A program made the position numbers and the translations under genes. Below are positions 47,171-58,367 of a DNA stretch of 64,000 bases, in pieces. The first letter of the stretch is position 1; every line of letters starts with the position of its first letter. Under the pieces are notes generated by a model, which searched no databases, had not been told where the DNA came from, and saw nothing but the letters and a program-made list of their open reading frames with translations. The stretch comes from Paraphysomonas bandaiensis (taxonomy: Eukaryota; Chrysophyceae): assembly GCA_965644295.1 (NCBI GenBank), contig CBFFRP010000239.1, positions 62,001 through 126,000 on the forward strand. Direction: 5' to 3'.

Positions 47171-48827
47171 TTAGCCAATACTATATCTTCTCGGTCTTGG
47201 TGTTTTCGTTGGAGAATTGGTGTCCGTAAGTTTGCCAAGAACTGGATGTACAGTTCCTTCAACCTCCAGCATTGGCACAATAGAGCATTTGCTCTTACAT
47301 GCGCGGCGACTCTTGCTTCTAGACGAACAGAATTCATTATTTGTGGGCGATTTAACTGTTGATGGTTCCTTTGCCAGCACCGAATGTCGCTTACTCTTTG
47401 GTGTTCGATGTCGTTTAGAGTCACCCTTCTCAGTACTTCGCTCTGTGCTCAGATTACCGTCCAACGATAATTCGCAAGTATCTGCTTGAGTCACAACAGG
47501 AATCAATAACTTAGAGGGCTTGGTGGGTGATTTGGAAACCGATTGCTTTTTAGTTTTGGCTTCAGGCATTGAAACGATGGCATCGGCAGCTGTAAAACAC
47601 TTCTTACAACGACATGACGCGTATGCAACACATACCAGATTGCATAGGCTTGTACTTATCCGGTTGAGAGCACTGCAATATATATTTATCCACCTCATTC
47701 CTCCTACATCAGTTGTTATTAGTCGAGAATTGGATATATCTACCTTTTTAGTACCTGCGCTCTAATTTATCTCCACCTAGAGTTCTGGCAAACTTATCAT
47801 CAAATGATTTGCGCCTCTGTTTCGCATGCGGCACCGTCTGCCGTTGAATATTCTGTGCACGCTTCCCTCGTGCATCCGTCAGTTGCATTAGCTCTTTCAC
47901 CTTCTGATCGTGCGCTGCAGCATTCATAGCTGCAATGGAAGAGGATTCATTCTGTTTTCCGTCATGATAAGGAAATACATCGTCTGCAACAACTGTCCGC
48001 AATCCTATTAGATCATTGATACACACATACTCTCGGCCACCACTACGGGCCACTCGTTTCTTTCCGTGATTTTTCCAAAAATGCTTTCCAAGAACCTTAT
48101 TCTGCAGCTTTCGTTGAATTTCAAAAGCAGGAAAAAAGAGTGTAGGGTGACTTTTGGCATAGTCTCTAAATTCAGAAGGGCCGAATCTTTTAGTACCTGA
48201 CTGAGTTATACTGTTGAACAACCTTGTAACAGTAATATAAATGCTTCAAACGGAAAATATGAATAGCATAGCTTACTTCATGGCCCGTTTACTAGTCTCA
48301 AAATTTTCACCGTAAACATCACGTAGCATCTGTCCCACTTCACAAAGCTCCAATACATTGCTGCAATCTCGGTCGTATAAGTCAAAACAAAAAAGATCTA
48401 CAGGAAAAATATTACAGGGTGCAATTAAAATTAATACACTTACATAGGGCTTCGTCTCCAAGCGTTGCATAACTCCACACACTGATCACAAATTCGCGAA
48501 AGTCCACCTGACCACTCCCGTCCTAAGTGCCAATAAGATAAAACCAAATAAAAAGTACCGACCGCATACCACATCCATGATAGAAAACACTTGTCTTGAA
48601 AACACATTATTTTCAATGTCCAGATAGAGCAGCATCTCTGTGACATCAATTTCTCCAGATCCATCCATATCCACACGACGAAATATGTTGTACAGGCGGC
48701 GAATATCGAATTCAGAAAGCATAAGACGCTCAAAATCATCTCGCCAAGAGGCCACTTGTTTGTTGTGCTTATAAATGTTTTTCAGTAACAATAAAGCCAC
48801 TGCGAATCTATGTTTCAGGCTCGACAT
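47171..48827 (-). CDS. EF-hand calcium-binding protein with basic tail, paralogue 2
   Basis: From ATG 48827 (an in-frame ATG at 48863 is possible). Same plan as the gene at 43.2-44.9 kb: WRDDFERLMLSEFDIRRLYN, first loop DMDGSGEIDVTE, second loop DVDGSGQVDFRE again split by an intron, third loop DRDCSNVLELCE in which the ninth position is Glu in place of Asp and the last is Glu. The extension FPAFEIQRKLQNKVLGKHFW and YVCINDLIGLRTV is strongly conserved, while the tail (KSPTKPSKLL, STERSTEKGDSKRHRT) has diverged, ending PRPRRYSIG at 47171. Shared intron sites show tandem duplication. The two genes are likely sensors with different partners. Confidence 0.75.
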
Positions 48828-48959
48828 TATCGCCACTTTCCTCTTAGCGCTGTCAGTTATCATTATATCGAACGAATTGCAAGATCTGCAGAGTTATATT
48901 ATATATTCTCCTGTTTTATCAATGGCACAGTGGTTGACTGGTGTAATAAGCCTATGCGA

Positions 48960-49568
48960 AGATGGATACGTACAGCATGTTTCAATAGACTCAGCAAAAG
49001 ATCAGATAGATCCACATGATTTTCTTATGTATGGGATATACTGTACGTAGTATTGCACTAAACCTAACGGGCATACAGAGTACATGGATGTGTATCAAAA
49101 TCAGGTGTGTGTAGATCTGGCGGGATTCTGAGGGAAGAATTGGCGATAGTCGTCTAGATGTTCCAAAAAAAATCAAAGTGTTGAAAATGGAATACGGTGT
49201 ATACAGTGATGTATAGATGGATGTTTGGTAGTATGTGTATTGTATTCTATGTATTCGTGTATTTGTCCTATAGAGATTGAGCTCCTCTCCATACACGTAT
49301 CGGCAGTCGCATTTTCGGAAATAAATTGAAGCAAATATCCGCTATATTACTGATATACAACTACGTCTGGAATACAGATAATTGTTGTCTCAATATTAGA
49401 GGCATCTTTGAACAAAAATATACAAAGGATGCCGTACACATGCATCAGCATATAGCTAAACCAGTCCTCTGACTCCGTTAAGGGCCTATCGCATGCACTG
49501 TTTGATAACGTGAGAGGTCGGCCAAAAGCATAAGACATGTCTTGAACCGTTTAAGAGCGCCCTATTCA
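48960..49568. promoter_or_regulatory. Shared upstream region of EF-hand 2 and phosphatase
   Basis: A divergent intergenic stretch between minus-strand start 48827 and plus-strand start 49569. It holds GATATACTGTACGTAG near 49037, GGTGTATACAGTGATG near 49195, and the family 1 element copy 4. Promoter function is inferred from position and composition. Confidence 0.3.
49297..49437 (-). mobile_element. Short TIR element, family 1, copy 4
   Basis: Reverse orientation. Ends GTATCGGCAGTCGCATTTTC and AAAGGATGCCGTAC; interior GGAATACAGATAATTGTTGT, CTCAATATTAGAGGCATCTT as in the other copies. Inserted in the divergent promoter region of two genes. Confidence 0.65.
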
Positions 49569-50231
49569 ATGGATGCTACTGAGGAGGATCAGTTATTCTA
49601 TCCACCACCAGACATATCAGTCATATTAGATCATGTATATCTGGGGTCCGGGAGGGCACTCAGTGCTCATGTTATATCTGAGTATAGGATTGCACATATT
49701 ATTCGATGTGTGAAAGGTACACATACTTGAGTATGTCTTATACATCTAATAATCCAGACAGGATCAACCAGAGCGGACGATCTTGTTGGAAAAAGCATAT
49801 TTCCCATGGACGATACAGGGAAATCTAACCTCCGCTGTATTCTCGAAGAGGCTCTACCTGTGATGGATAATGTGTATGAACACTGCAAAAGGGAGAAGTG
49901 TTCGATGTTCGTTCATTGCTCTGCTGGTGTAAATCGAAGTGCGACACTCCTAGTGGCGTGGATTATGCACAAGTTCAATATGAATCTAAAAACTGCGCAT
50001 CGGATTGTCGAGGAAGGTCGTCCTAAGATATGCATACATGACTGCTATATGAAACAACTGCGGCAACTTGATATAGACATACATGGGGAGTATTCTACTG
50101 GTGAAAACGAATTGTTAACGACTTCGATTGCCATGAAAAGAGCATGTGATCTATTACAAAGTCATAATATGCCCAGCGTAACAAGTAAAGATGTTTTTGC
50201 AGCTGCAAAAGAAGACCCTCCTAGTCTATAG
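49569..50231 (+). CDS. Dual-specificity protein phosphatase
   Basis: Two exons (49569-49716, 49762-50231) separated by a 45-bp intron with acceptor CCAGACAG join in phase to 205 residues. Removes phosphate from Ser/Thr/Tyr of protein substrates. The DSP fold is visible in order: VILDHVYLGSGRAL (start of domain), YRIAHIIRC, general-acid region SIFPMDDTGKSNL, active site MFVHCSAGVNRSATLLVAWI (HCxxGxxRS complete), and the helix RIVEEGRPKICIHDCYMKQL. This fits small atypical DSPs without a targeting domain. A 40-residue C-terminal tail (KDVFAAAKEDPPSL) is unassigned. Likely active; the substrate cannot be told. Confidence 0.9.
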
Positions 50232-51664
50232 AAGTGTATTGTTGACCTGCTGACATGCTCATTGCTCACTTAGTTTAATCAACACTGGCATTTTACTGGG
50301 GCATGCCCTCGGAATGGGGCAGTTACTCAATTGATTTTGTATTAGGAATATATCCCCATAGAGACCATAGTCTAGAAAGTAATATTAACCTTAGAGTTTA
50401 AAAATAATAAATACTTTGCTTCTATTTCATTTCACATTGCGTATCCGTCAGTTATGTCTCCTGATATGAAGAGTCTATATACATCTTTGAATTGAGAGAG
50501 TGTGTTGAGTTCTCCTGTTTGAGAGCAATTGTAAGCTGTAGTTCAAAGATTCAAAGATATTAGAATTATGACTGTAAATCGAAGAATACAGAAGTGGTTA
50601 ACTGTTATAATATCAGCAAAGAGTGAAAGTATTGATCAGTTATGTCTTTTTCCAACACTTATGACTTGTGGTCAGGGCCAGGCAAAAATATATTGGATTG
50701 CAATTACTCATTTTTGCTTGCTACAATATATTTTTTATTACTTTGCTTTGCAAAATTTGGCCACGCAATATATTGATATATACTGCTCATGCTTGTGTGT
50801 CTTTGAAAATAGATTTGATTAATCATAAATTATTCTTTATAACCACAAAACTCATATATTATTATAATATCGAACAAATCTGATAAATACCTACAACGAA
50901 GAACGCTATTCATATTCGATACTAGAATTCGTACTGTCTCAAGTGCCGACTCAAAGTGATTGTGTTTATTAGTGAGGTCTATGAGATTCTATCTCCGCCC
51001 CGGAGTCGGCTGAATAGTCACTGATTTTATCGTACTCGGTATGGTCTGAGTGAGAACCTTTCCTGACTTTTCCATTTCTTTCTGTGGTTCTTGAGTGGTC
51101 CTGAATAATAAGAAACTTCCGGCGTCTTCGACGAAGTATCTCACAATCCAAAATATTATCAAAAATTAGTAATCATTCCTTGCTCACAACATGTCTGAAG
51201 AAACCCAATCACACAATAAGCTGCGCAATGATCTGCAGATCTAAAAAAATATATCTGCTTTGTATACTATGCTACAGTGAAAACTATGTGACAGCGTTTA
51301 CATCGCATCCCTATGCACAGTTGTAACACGCTTGATTTGACTCACATCAAAGAATGATGGATTGGCTTATATCATGCTTAATAACACTGACATGACCTTC
51401 TCACGAGCAGATGTATGTATGTATATATCTTACGCTACATCCCACTCAGAAGCTAAGAGTTGGGTAAAGCAGACTCCTCTCAGATCATACACGTACATGA
51501 CTTCTCCCCAATATCGACACCGTGTCACTGTATTCTTAACAGGCAGCGTGTGATATAGTATCATTATTCATTGGTTCCTATCCAGGATACTCACTATACT
51601 AGCAATGAATATGTACACTGACATCAGGACACATGGAAGCAATGAGCGAGTCGGATGTCAACGC
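50232..51664. other. Gene-poor interval
   Basis: AT-rich. A charged open stretch at 50969-51151 (minus; CEILRRRRRKFLIIQDHSRT) has balanced composition but no ATG and no neighbouring exons I can join. A small ATG frame at 51191-51244 (MSEETQSHNKLRNDLQI) ends at once. Neither is called. Confidence 0.35.
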
Positions 51665-51830
51665 ACGCACGGTGTAGATAGATATACTGCTGTACGGTCC
51701 ATCTATGCATCATACGCATGGATATACCCGGTATACAGCATACAGTATACAGCAGTATATCATACATCTCATACAATCAGCTCAGCCATACCGTATCTTA
51801 TCTATATACTGGAATACAGCTACGTATATA
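51665..51830 (+). promoter_or_regulatory. Promoter-like tract with two octamers
   Basis: Upstream of the macro-like gene. Octamer on the minus strand at 51685-51692 and on the plus strand at 51750-51757, inside GATATACCCGGTATACAGCA and TACAGTATACAGCAGTATAT. Confidence 0.4.
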
Positions 51831-52084
51831 GCTCAAGGGATTGTATTGACAAAAAAGGATCTGTGTCCAATCAATTTATACTTTTACCATATTATTGGCT
51901 AGAATGGTTCTGAATTGAAAAGAAGCCAATGGAAGTGTTGTGTGTGAATTGGAGGGTCCCAACACGCCATTATTTGACACGAAGATCTCGCTATCACAAC
52001 ATACCAACACACAGCAAGACTCCACATCCCACCATAACACACCATAACAAGAGCCATCCACATACAGACACCCATAGAGAGATA

Positions 52085-53285
52085 ATGATCACATGGTTTT
52101 TTGAGTTGTTTGGATTCAAAGAGTTCGGTGTTGAGAATGGAGAGTTCAGTAGAGATCATTTCATCGAAACAAGAAATCAGTTTATGATATCTCAGACAGA
52201 TGAAGGGGACCCTCTGATCACTAGCAGAGCCAACTACAGATCATTCAGAGTGGGTGTCTTCTCCACTCCAACACTTAACGAGTTACGACAGCAGTTTTCT
52301 TCAGTCTCTTCCAACATATCGAGAGACAGGAAGAGAACCGCATATCAGCATATAGCTGTAGATGATATTATTAAGATACACAGTAGGCGCCCGGGGAGTA
52401 CATTTCAAGTTGCATCTCAGTTTAACTGTCTTGAATTTGGTAGTCCCAGCATTACTCCAGAGCATGGGGTGTCGGGGTATTCCTTGGATCCCACACAAGG
52501 CCCTTCTTGTGCTCTTGCATGCGCTGCCGGTACTGTATATCGCAATTACTTTGCTTGTACCTCAAGTGACGTATCTGCTGACCCTGAGGACTTTCAAATA
52601 AACAATTTGGATATACTAGAGCAACGCTTAGGCAATGATCGAGAAAAGTATTGGTCTGTGAGGAATGGGTACTCCAATGCTACTGAGGAATCACTTACTC
52701 GTCTGAATAAGCTGCTAGCAGAAAAAATTGAAGCGAATGAATGGAATGATATCATGGGTTGTATTAAAATAGGGACACAGAGAAAAACTCAGGTCACATT
52801 TTCTGGGCGGTTCGAAGAAGTTGACGTGAGTTGGTACATTGCGTTCATCGATTTTGTTTGACTTTATTCTATTTTAGGATGAAGTGCTCGTCAACCAAGT
52901 GTATTGCTCAGCACTAAGTTGCGGGTATTCTGATGTCGATAACCAGTATTGGGAAAATTTTGCTAGGTTGGTGCTGGAAGCGAACTATGAGGCAGCTCTA
53001 CTTTTTGCTGCAATTGTGGAGGCAGAGGAACGACAGTCCACACCACACAGAGTGTACCTAACCTTTCTTGGAGGGGGGGTCTTTCAAAATGAACCTGAGT
53101 GGATTGCGGCCGCAATTGGACGAGCGATAGCTATTGTAGCTCATGCAAATGCGAATCTTGAAGTTTTCTTATGCCACCATAAGAAGATAAACCATAGCAT
53201 GAGAAAGATGATGGATGAAACATTCCAAAGAGAATATGATCGGTTATGTGGTGTGTCCCATTCCGGCAGTGTAGCCGCAGTGTAA
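52085..53285 (+). CDS. Conserved protein with macro-like GGGVF motif
   Basis: Two exons (52085-52825, 52878-53285) join in phase to 382 residues. Strong motifs: GVFSTPTLNELRQQF, TFQVASQFNCLEFGSPSITP, GVSGYSLDPTQGPSCALACA, GTVYRNYF, YWSVRNGYSN, VNQVYCSALSCGYS, LEANYEAALLFAA, and VYLTFLGGGVFQNEPEWIAA followed by IGRAI and LEVFLC. The closing pattern (hydrophobic strand, GGGVF, helix, strand) has the layout of macro-domain and PARG-type ADP-ribose pockets, and GVSGYSLDPTQGPSCALAC could form the first loop. That assignment is an inference; the family otherwise is unknown to me. No signal peptide or membrane segment. The motif density suggests a conserved enzyme. Confidence 0.7.
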
Positions 53286-53500
53286 ACCCCCACATTCATT
53301 TGACAAGCAATACATGTAACTCTAAAGTTGCTTCGATTCTACGCACTCGACTACCTGTGCTCTCCCTCTGCCCGCTGCCCATATAGAACGCGCAAGTTTT
53401 GTGTGAGCCGCCCTATCGCCCACATGGTGGTGAATGTCTGATTATTAGCAATAGACGTGTAAGAGTCAGATCTAAAGTAGTATTGCAATTTAACTAATTC

Positions 53501-53615
53501 TCAACTCTGATATCATACTATTTAATATTTAAAGCTACGAAAGCCGCTTGTGCGTCACCGAGAGCACCAAGGTGCAACCATTTTCGCTCTATCACTCAAA
53601 GCAAACGTAGTGAGC
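53501..53615 (+). repeat. Dispersed repeat C, copy 2
   Basis: Shares CAACTCTGATATCATACTAT, GCGTCACCG, TTTTCGCTCTATCACTCAAA and GCAAACGTAGTGAGCA with 46313-46429 in direct orientation, 7 kb away. Confidence 0.6.
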
Positions 53616-54976
53616 AATATTGCCCACATCCGCTTAATCTACGCGGGGCTTCTCGTTACCACGTCTGGAAAGGTAGGAAATTCGCAGATTTTTCAGAAGG
53701 CAATATTCTTCGTCCTACATTTAAATAATACGTAGGAATGATACATGTTTGCATGGTGTAGTGTAGTCCTAGTAAAGCCTTGATTTAGCCCTCCCCCTAA
53801 TATTTGCGAGGTTTCGTCTCTCGTAATCATGTATGAGCTATGCAAGTATTGCGTAGGTCTAGTTTGAGCTTGCTTGGCGCCACACACCAGAAATACCCCG
53901 GAAATTTCAGTAAATAGTAAATACGAAGGCAGTGATTAGCTGATTAGCTAATTCAAATTGCTATTTCTATTACCTGGATCCTAGAAACAGTTTCAGTTCA
54001 CAGATATGTAAAAAACACTTGCCTCTTGCCTCTGGTTTGCTATCTAGTATACTTATTTGCATGTGTGAGTGAATCAATTCCAAACCGCCATAAATGGGTG
54101 AGAATTTCGTGAATATGGTAGGTCGTGCATTTGGTATGTTTATCCTCGTACAATTATTAATAGAAGATGCAAACGTGAGCACGTTATGAATTATGTATCT
54201 TTCTAAGAAAAGGTTAAGTAAACTCGATTTAACCCTATTTAAGTTGTTGTACAAGCAGCCTAATATATATAGTATACTTTTACACGTAGTATTGCTGTAT
54301 GTGAAGATGTGAAGTGGAAACGAGAAACAGTGATTCCCGTAGTACTCATAAGCTCATAAGTGCAAACGTAGCTATCACGCCATACACACGTATTATTAGG
54401 TACAATATGTTCGAATCGGACATTTCACTGAAGTTAACTTTGCTCTACACGTAAACCGTAACCTTGCTATGTTGAACACAATGCACTTTCAAGTAAGAAA
54501 TTATAATTATTATTCTGAACACTTCACTACATATTCGTCTAACATATGTTGATACATCTGTCCTCAGCAACATCTGCTTCTCATATGTTCTTCAGTCAGT
54601 TCTATATCTTGTATAGTCACACATCAGTAACTGAATTTAATTCCTTTGTAACTATAACCACCCGTTACACCTATGAGTTGACTTTACCTATTGTACACAG
54701 TTAACTCACTTCAATTGCACAATATATATCACATCATATTGCAGAACTCAACACAATATCTTGACTGTAAAGAGGGTTCCATCAGTGAAGTGAAATCAAC
54801 ACTGATATCGATCATGAGTGAGGGCGATATAATTGCACTATCGTATTGATCATTAAATACATACATCACAGAAAAATATTTCCTGCTCTAAAATACTGTA
54901 CAATTCCTTCTATCAAGCACGCGAAGGTAAACGTCATCCTAAACAAACAATACAAGTTATTAACATAAGCAAAATA
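53616..54976. other. Gene-free AT-rich interval
   Basis: Downstream of the macro-like gene and of GT8 (converging). No gene, element or RNA that I can support. Confidence 0.4.
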
Positions 54977-56324
54977 TCACATTTCTACACGAGGTGGCCA
55001 ACCGAGATCTCCATACCCAGGATTGTAATTTACTTTTAGTTTTCCAGCTGCCTCTTCGTCCATGATAACACTTACAGCCGTCGTACAAGACTGTGGTATA
55101 TCCAAATATGAACTATTGCACTTCCTCTTCAGGGATGCGACAGCACTCAAGAAAAGTGGTACTGCACCGGAGCTCAGATACGGATACGTAATTGGGTGTT
55201 CGCAAATATTAACTATCTTATTTCCTGTGCCACTAAACCCACCAGCGAAGTGAACAATACCTAAAACACGACATTACCAATGCTTATCAGACGTATTGAA
55301 AGATAAAGATATCTCTTGCAGCCAATTATTTCCCATATAATATTAAAGAAATTGATTTACCTAACAGACTCTGATTCAGATACCGAACAGTTTTGTTCGG
55401 TAGTCGTCGCATATTGTACACAGCTGGCAGAGTGGTAAGTTTCCGGTCTAGAAGAAGGTAAAACAACCCTTGGTCCCCAATAGCACCTGAATTAAATAGT
55501 GCCCCCTCTCGGTTTTCCAGCAACAGTTCCTCTGCCTTCTTCGTTAACCCTTGTTTTCTCCACATGGCAGCATCAACGAGAGCAACCCCACCGTTGAAAA
55601 ATACATCCGGGTCGTTCCGTCGAAAGACACTTTTGACAAGCGGATGAGTTAGGTTTAAGTGCTTGCTAAGATATCCCCTATTGACTCGATTACGATCGTA
55701 CACAAATCCCATCACAGCAGGTGTCTTAGAGTATACGCTTGTTGAGGGATGTTGACGCTGCGGTATCTGTCGGTGCTTACCAACCAACTGGTTGTTGGCT
55801 ATTTCGGAAAATGAGACTGGCACCCTTTTACTTTCATCATCAAAAGGTCTCACATCCAATTTTAAGTTAAACAGATTATACATATCGGCGTTTACCACCA
55901 CATCATTGTCAATGTATATATACTTATCGACATTAAATATATCTGGAAGATACATTCTGGAATATATAATTGATGTATCAAAGCCAACACCTTTGATATT
56001 TGATAGCGCTATTGGAGTTTCCCATTTCTTTATTTCAAATCGGATGCCACGAAAGCATGATGCGAACATATTGTCGATGACAGCAGTCGATGAATTATCC
56101 ATCAGCAGAAACCGAAAAGACAACATGTGCTTATGTCGAGACGATTCAACTATAGAGTGTATCTTCACCATACAAGCGAACATCGACACTGCGTCCACAA
56201 TAGATATCACTTCAATGTAGTTTCTGTTTATTTTATGGTGATGTACTTTAGTGTGTTCAGTTGAGTGGTGGAGAGCATAAGTACAGCTGACCACACTGAT
56301 AAATAACAATAACTTGAAGATCAT
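54977..56324 (-). CDS. Glycosyltransferase family 8 protein, secretory pathway
   Basis: Two exons (56324-55361, 55260-54977) join in phase to 415 residues, starting with a signal peptide or anchor (MIFKLLLFISVVSCTYALHH). Transfers a sugar from a nucleotide-sugar donor with retention. Family motifs: YSRMYLPDIFNVDKYIYIDN followed by DVVV (the DxD motif), YNLFNL, FFNGGVALVDAAMWRKQGL, GAIGDQGLFYLLL, LPAVYNM, and across the intron GIVHFAGGFSGTG (the HxxGxxKPW-like end, here lacking KPW). The C-terminal 60 residues contain CNSSYLDIPQSC and are Pro/Gly-rich. Luminal Golgi enzyme, probably of cell-wall or glycoprotein glycans. Divergent with the CX9C gene, sharing its upstream region. Confidence 0.88.
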
Positions 56325-56519
56325 TGAGAGCACTCAGATTGATAGAGAGATATCACTTTAACTGTTGGAGATCATGTGGATGGATGGATGGATGGATGGA
56401 TGGACTAGTCGTGTCTATAGGAGGTTGCTACAGTCATATGATGTTAGTACCTAAACTTCACAACAACAAACTCTATCCAATGAAACTCGATTATTACGAA
56501 ATACGTAATGATGATTTGT

Positions 56520-56726
56520 TGTATATAGTCTATGGGTACATGGAGTACACCAGTACACCTCCACAGCAGTACATAGGGCTGTACACAGTATTCTCATACA
56601 TACAGAGGTATACATAGTGCTGTACCATGATATACTGTACGTGTATGTTCACACAGTGTTTTCAGTGGGCTCACAGCACACACATGCATATATATATATA
56701 TAGAACCCCACAACTGCCCACTCAAC
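56520..56726. promoter_or_regulatory. Shared promoter-like tract, GT8 and CX9C genes
   Basis: Holds GGTACATGGAGTACACCAGT, octamer CAGCAGTA at 56564-56571, ATATACTGTACGTGTATG and a TATATATATATATAG box ending about 25 bp before the CX9C start codon. Confidence 0.4.
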
Positions 56727-56939
56727 ATGTCTGGCACCGGTATCTGCGAGACTTGTAAGCCATGCGAGAGCTGCAAACAATCTGATACTATCCCTTCAGA
56801 CAGAGAGTCAGCGTGTAGACAGGAGTATAGTAATGTGGAGTCGTGTATGAAGAGGTCGAAGGGCAGTATAGCCGCATGCAATGAGGAGTGGACTGCATTT
56901 CGAAGATGTTTTGAAAGAAATAAAGTATCTCGTGAATAG
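56727..56939 (+). CDS. Twin CX9C (CHCH-type) small protein
   Basis: A 70-residue intronless protein. Cysteines C30-X9-C40 and C51-X9-C61 (ACRQEYSNVESC; ACNEEWTAFRRC) form the paired helices of the twin CX9C fold, which is normally oxidised by the Mia40 relay in the mitochondrial intermembrane space. Such proteins serve respiratory-chain assembly or metal handling. It also has two CxxC pairs at the N-terminus (CETC, CESC at 7-16), unusual for the fold. No presequence, as expected for Mia40 substrates. Which family member it is cannot be told from sequence by eye. Confidence 0.75.
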   Translation: MSGTGICETCKPCESCKQSDTIPSDRESACRQEYSNVESCMKRSKGSIAACNEEWTAFRRCFERNKVSRE

Positions 56940-58367
56940 CTGAGTGAATATGACGATAGTGTATTGTTTGTATGTAGATGCGACGTGATTATCTAACTGC
57001 CCCAGTACTGTACACTGTACACTATGCACTAGACTGTAATAATGAGGAGTGGGATGTACAGCACACGACAGTTTTATGGGTGGTGAAACATGCTGTGATG
57101 ACGTTTTACTGTTTTTCGGTAACTATTCTTTTATGACGTACACCTCATTTGTCTCGTAGAGCATTGTAGGACAGTGTGTCGTATCAACCGCAATTTTTTG
57201 CAGTAGCCATACATCCTACATAAAATACTAAAAGCGTAGTGTTTTTCTTACTGCAGAGAATCTCCAATGTGATGGTCACGCCAAAGTCAGATGAGTGTGT
57301 CATGCTGAATTGCAAGAAAAAGAAAATGAGTGTTCAGAAGATTAAAGAATTGGTGCTTTGGATTTGAATAAGACTCAGAGTTATATCGTGGCATATGCCC
57401 AAGCTCTATTTTTCCTGAAAATATGCATTCTATGTTATCATTTTATCTCATAAGAGTGTATGTGTAAGTTGAATTAAGATATATACTACGACAAGGTCAA
57501 TCTGTTAAAGGTTGCTAGAGGTAGATTGTAGATAGAGGTAATTTATATTGTTCAGTGCCCAGTGACTAGCCTCACGATCAAAAACCACATGTATTGGTTA
57601 TGTTTGTAACATTGACCATTGTTCGAAAAAACTATATTGGGCATTTGGTGGAAAGAGTCCTGTCTCGAAAAACCATGTACTTGTACATGTACCCATCCAT
57701 CTTAGATCCTACACAGAAATATTATCGACGACAAATAATAATACATAAGCTCTATAAGTTACATTCTAAAAGCACACTCAATGCAAACAAACAAATGGCG
57801 ACAATTTATTAAATGAGGATAGTGCTTATAATACATAAACAGGACACACACAACAATAAACCACTATTCTTAAAATCTTTCTACTGAAACATGGTTTACA
57901 TTTTCAAACAAGTAATCTTCTTTTCATTTTCCCTTGGTGTAGATTTTGGTTTCATTTTTATATGAGCAAATTTATGACTTAGGTTCGTTTTTTGTTTTAA
58001 GTATATTTCTAAATTTATACTATATTGTATATTGTAATTAATTTATAATATAGCGTAGTGGAATGGAATATAACTTGTAAGCCCTGTGCACTTTGTGAGA
58101 CATAGTTTGGGTGTTACGGAATGGATGATAATAGAACAAGAGCTCTGGTTGCAATAATTGTAACTTTTCGTTAATTGTCACGTTAACTAAAAGCTACAAT
58201 TTGAGTGTACTAACATAGTTAGTTTAAATGCCTAGGAGTCTTACACTGACACAAAAACGAACTTAAGACCATCGACTGAGTGGTCACATGACAATTGTAT
58301 CATTATACTATTAAAATTAGCTTTCCTATCATTGAACCAATACCTCAGATACCAATTAATACTGATA
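56940..58367. other. Gene-free AT-rich interval
   Basis: Between the CX9C stop and the nucleoporin stop. AT-rich spacer; I see no gene, repeat or tract of the promoter type. Confidence 0.45.

Noticed and set aside
50969-51151. Charged minus-strand frame starting from TTG
   Set aside because: No ATG, no joinable exons and no recognisable family; recorded only as a gap remark.
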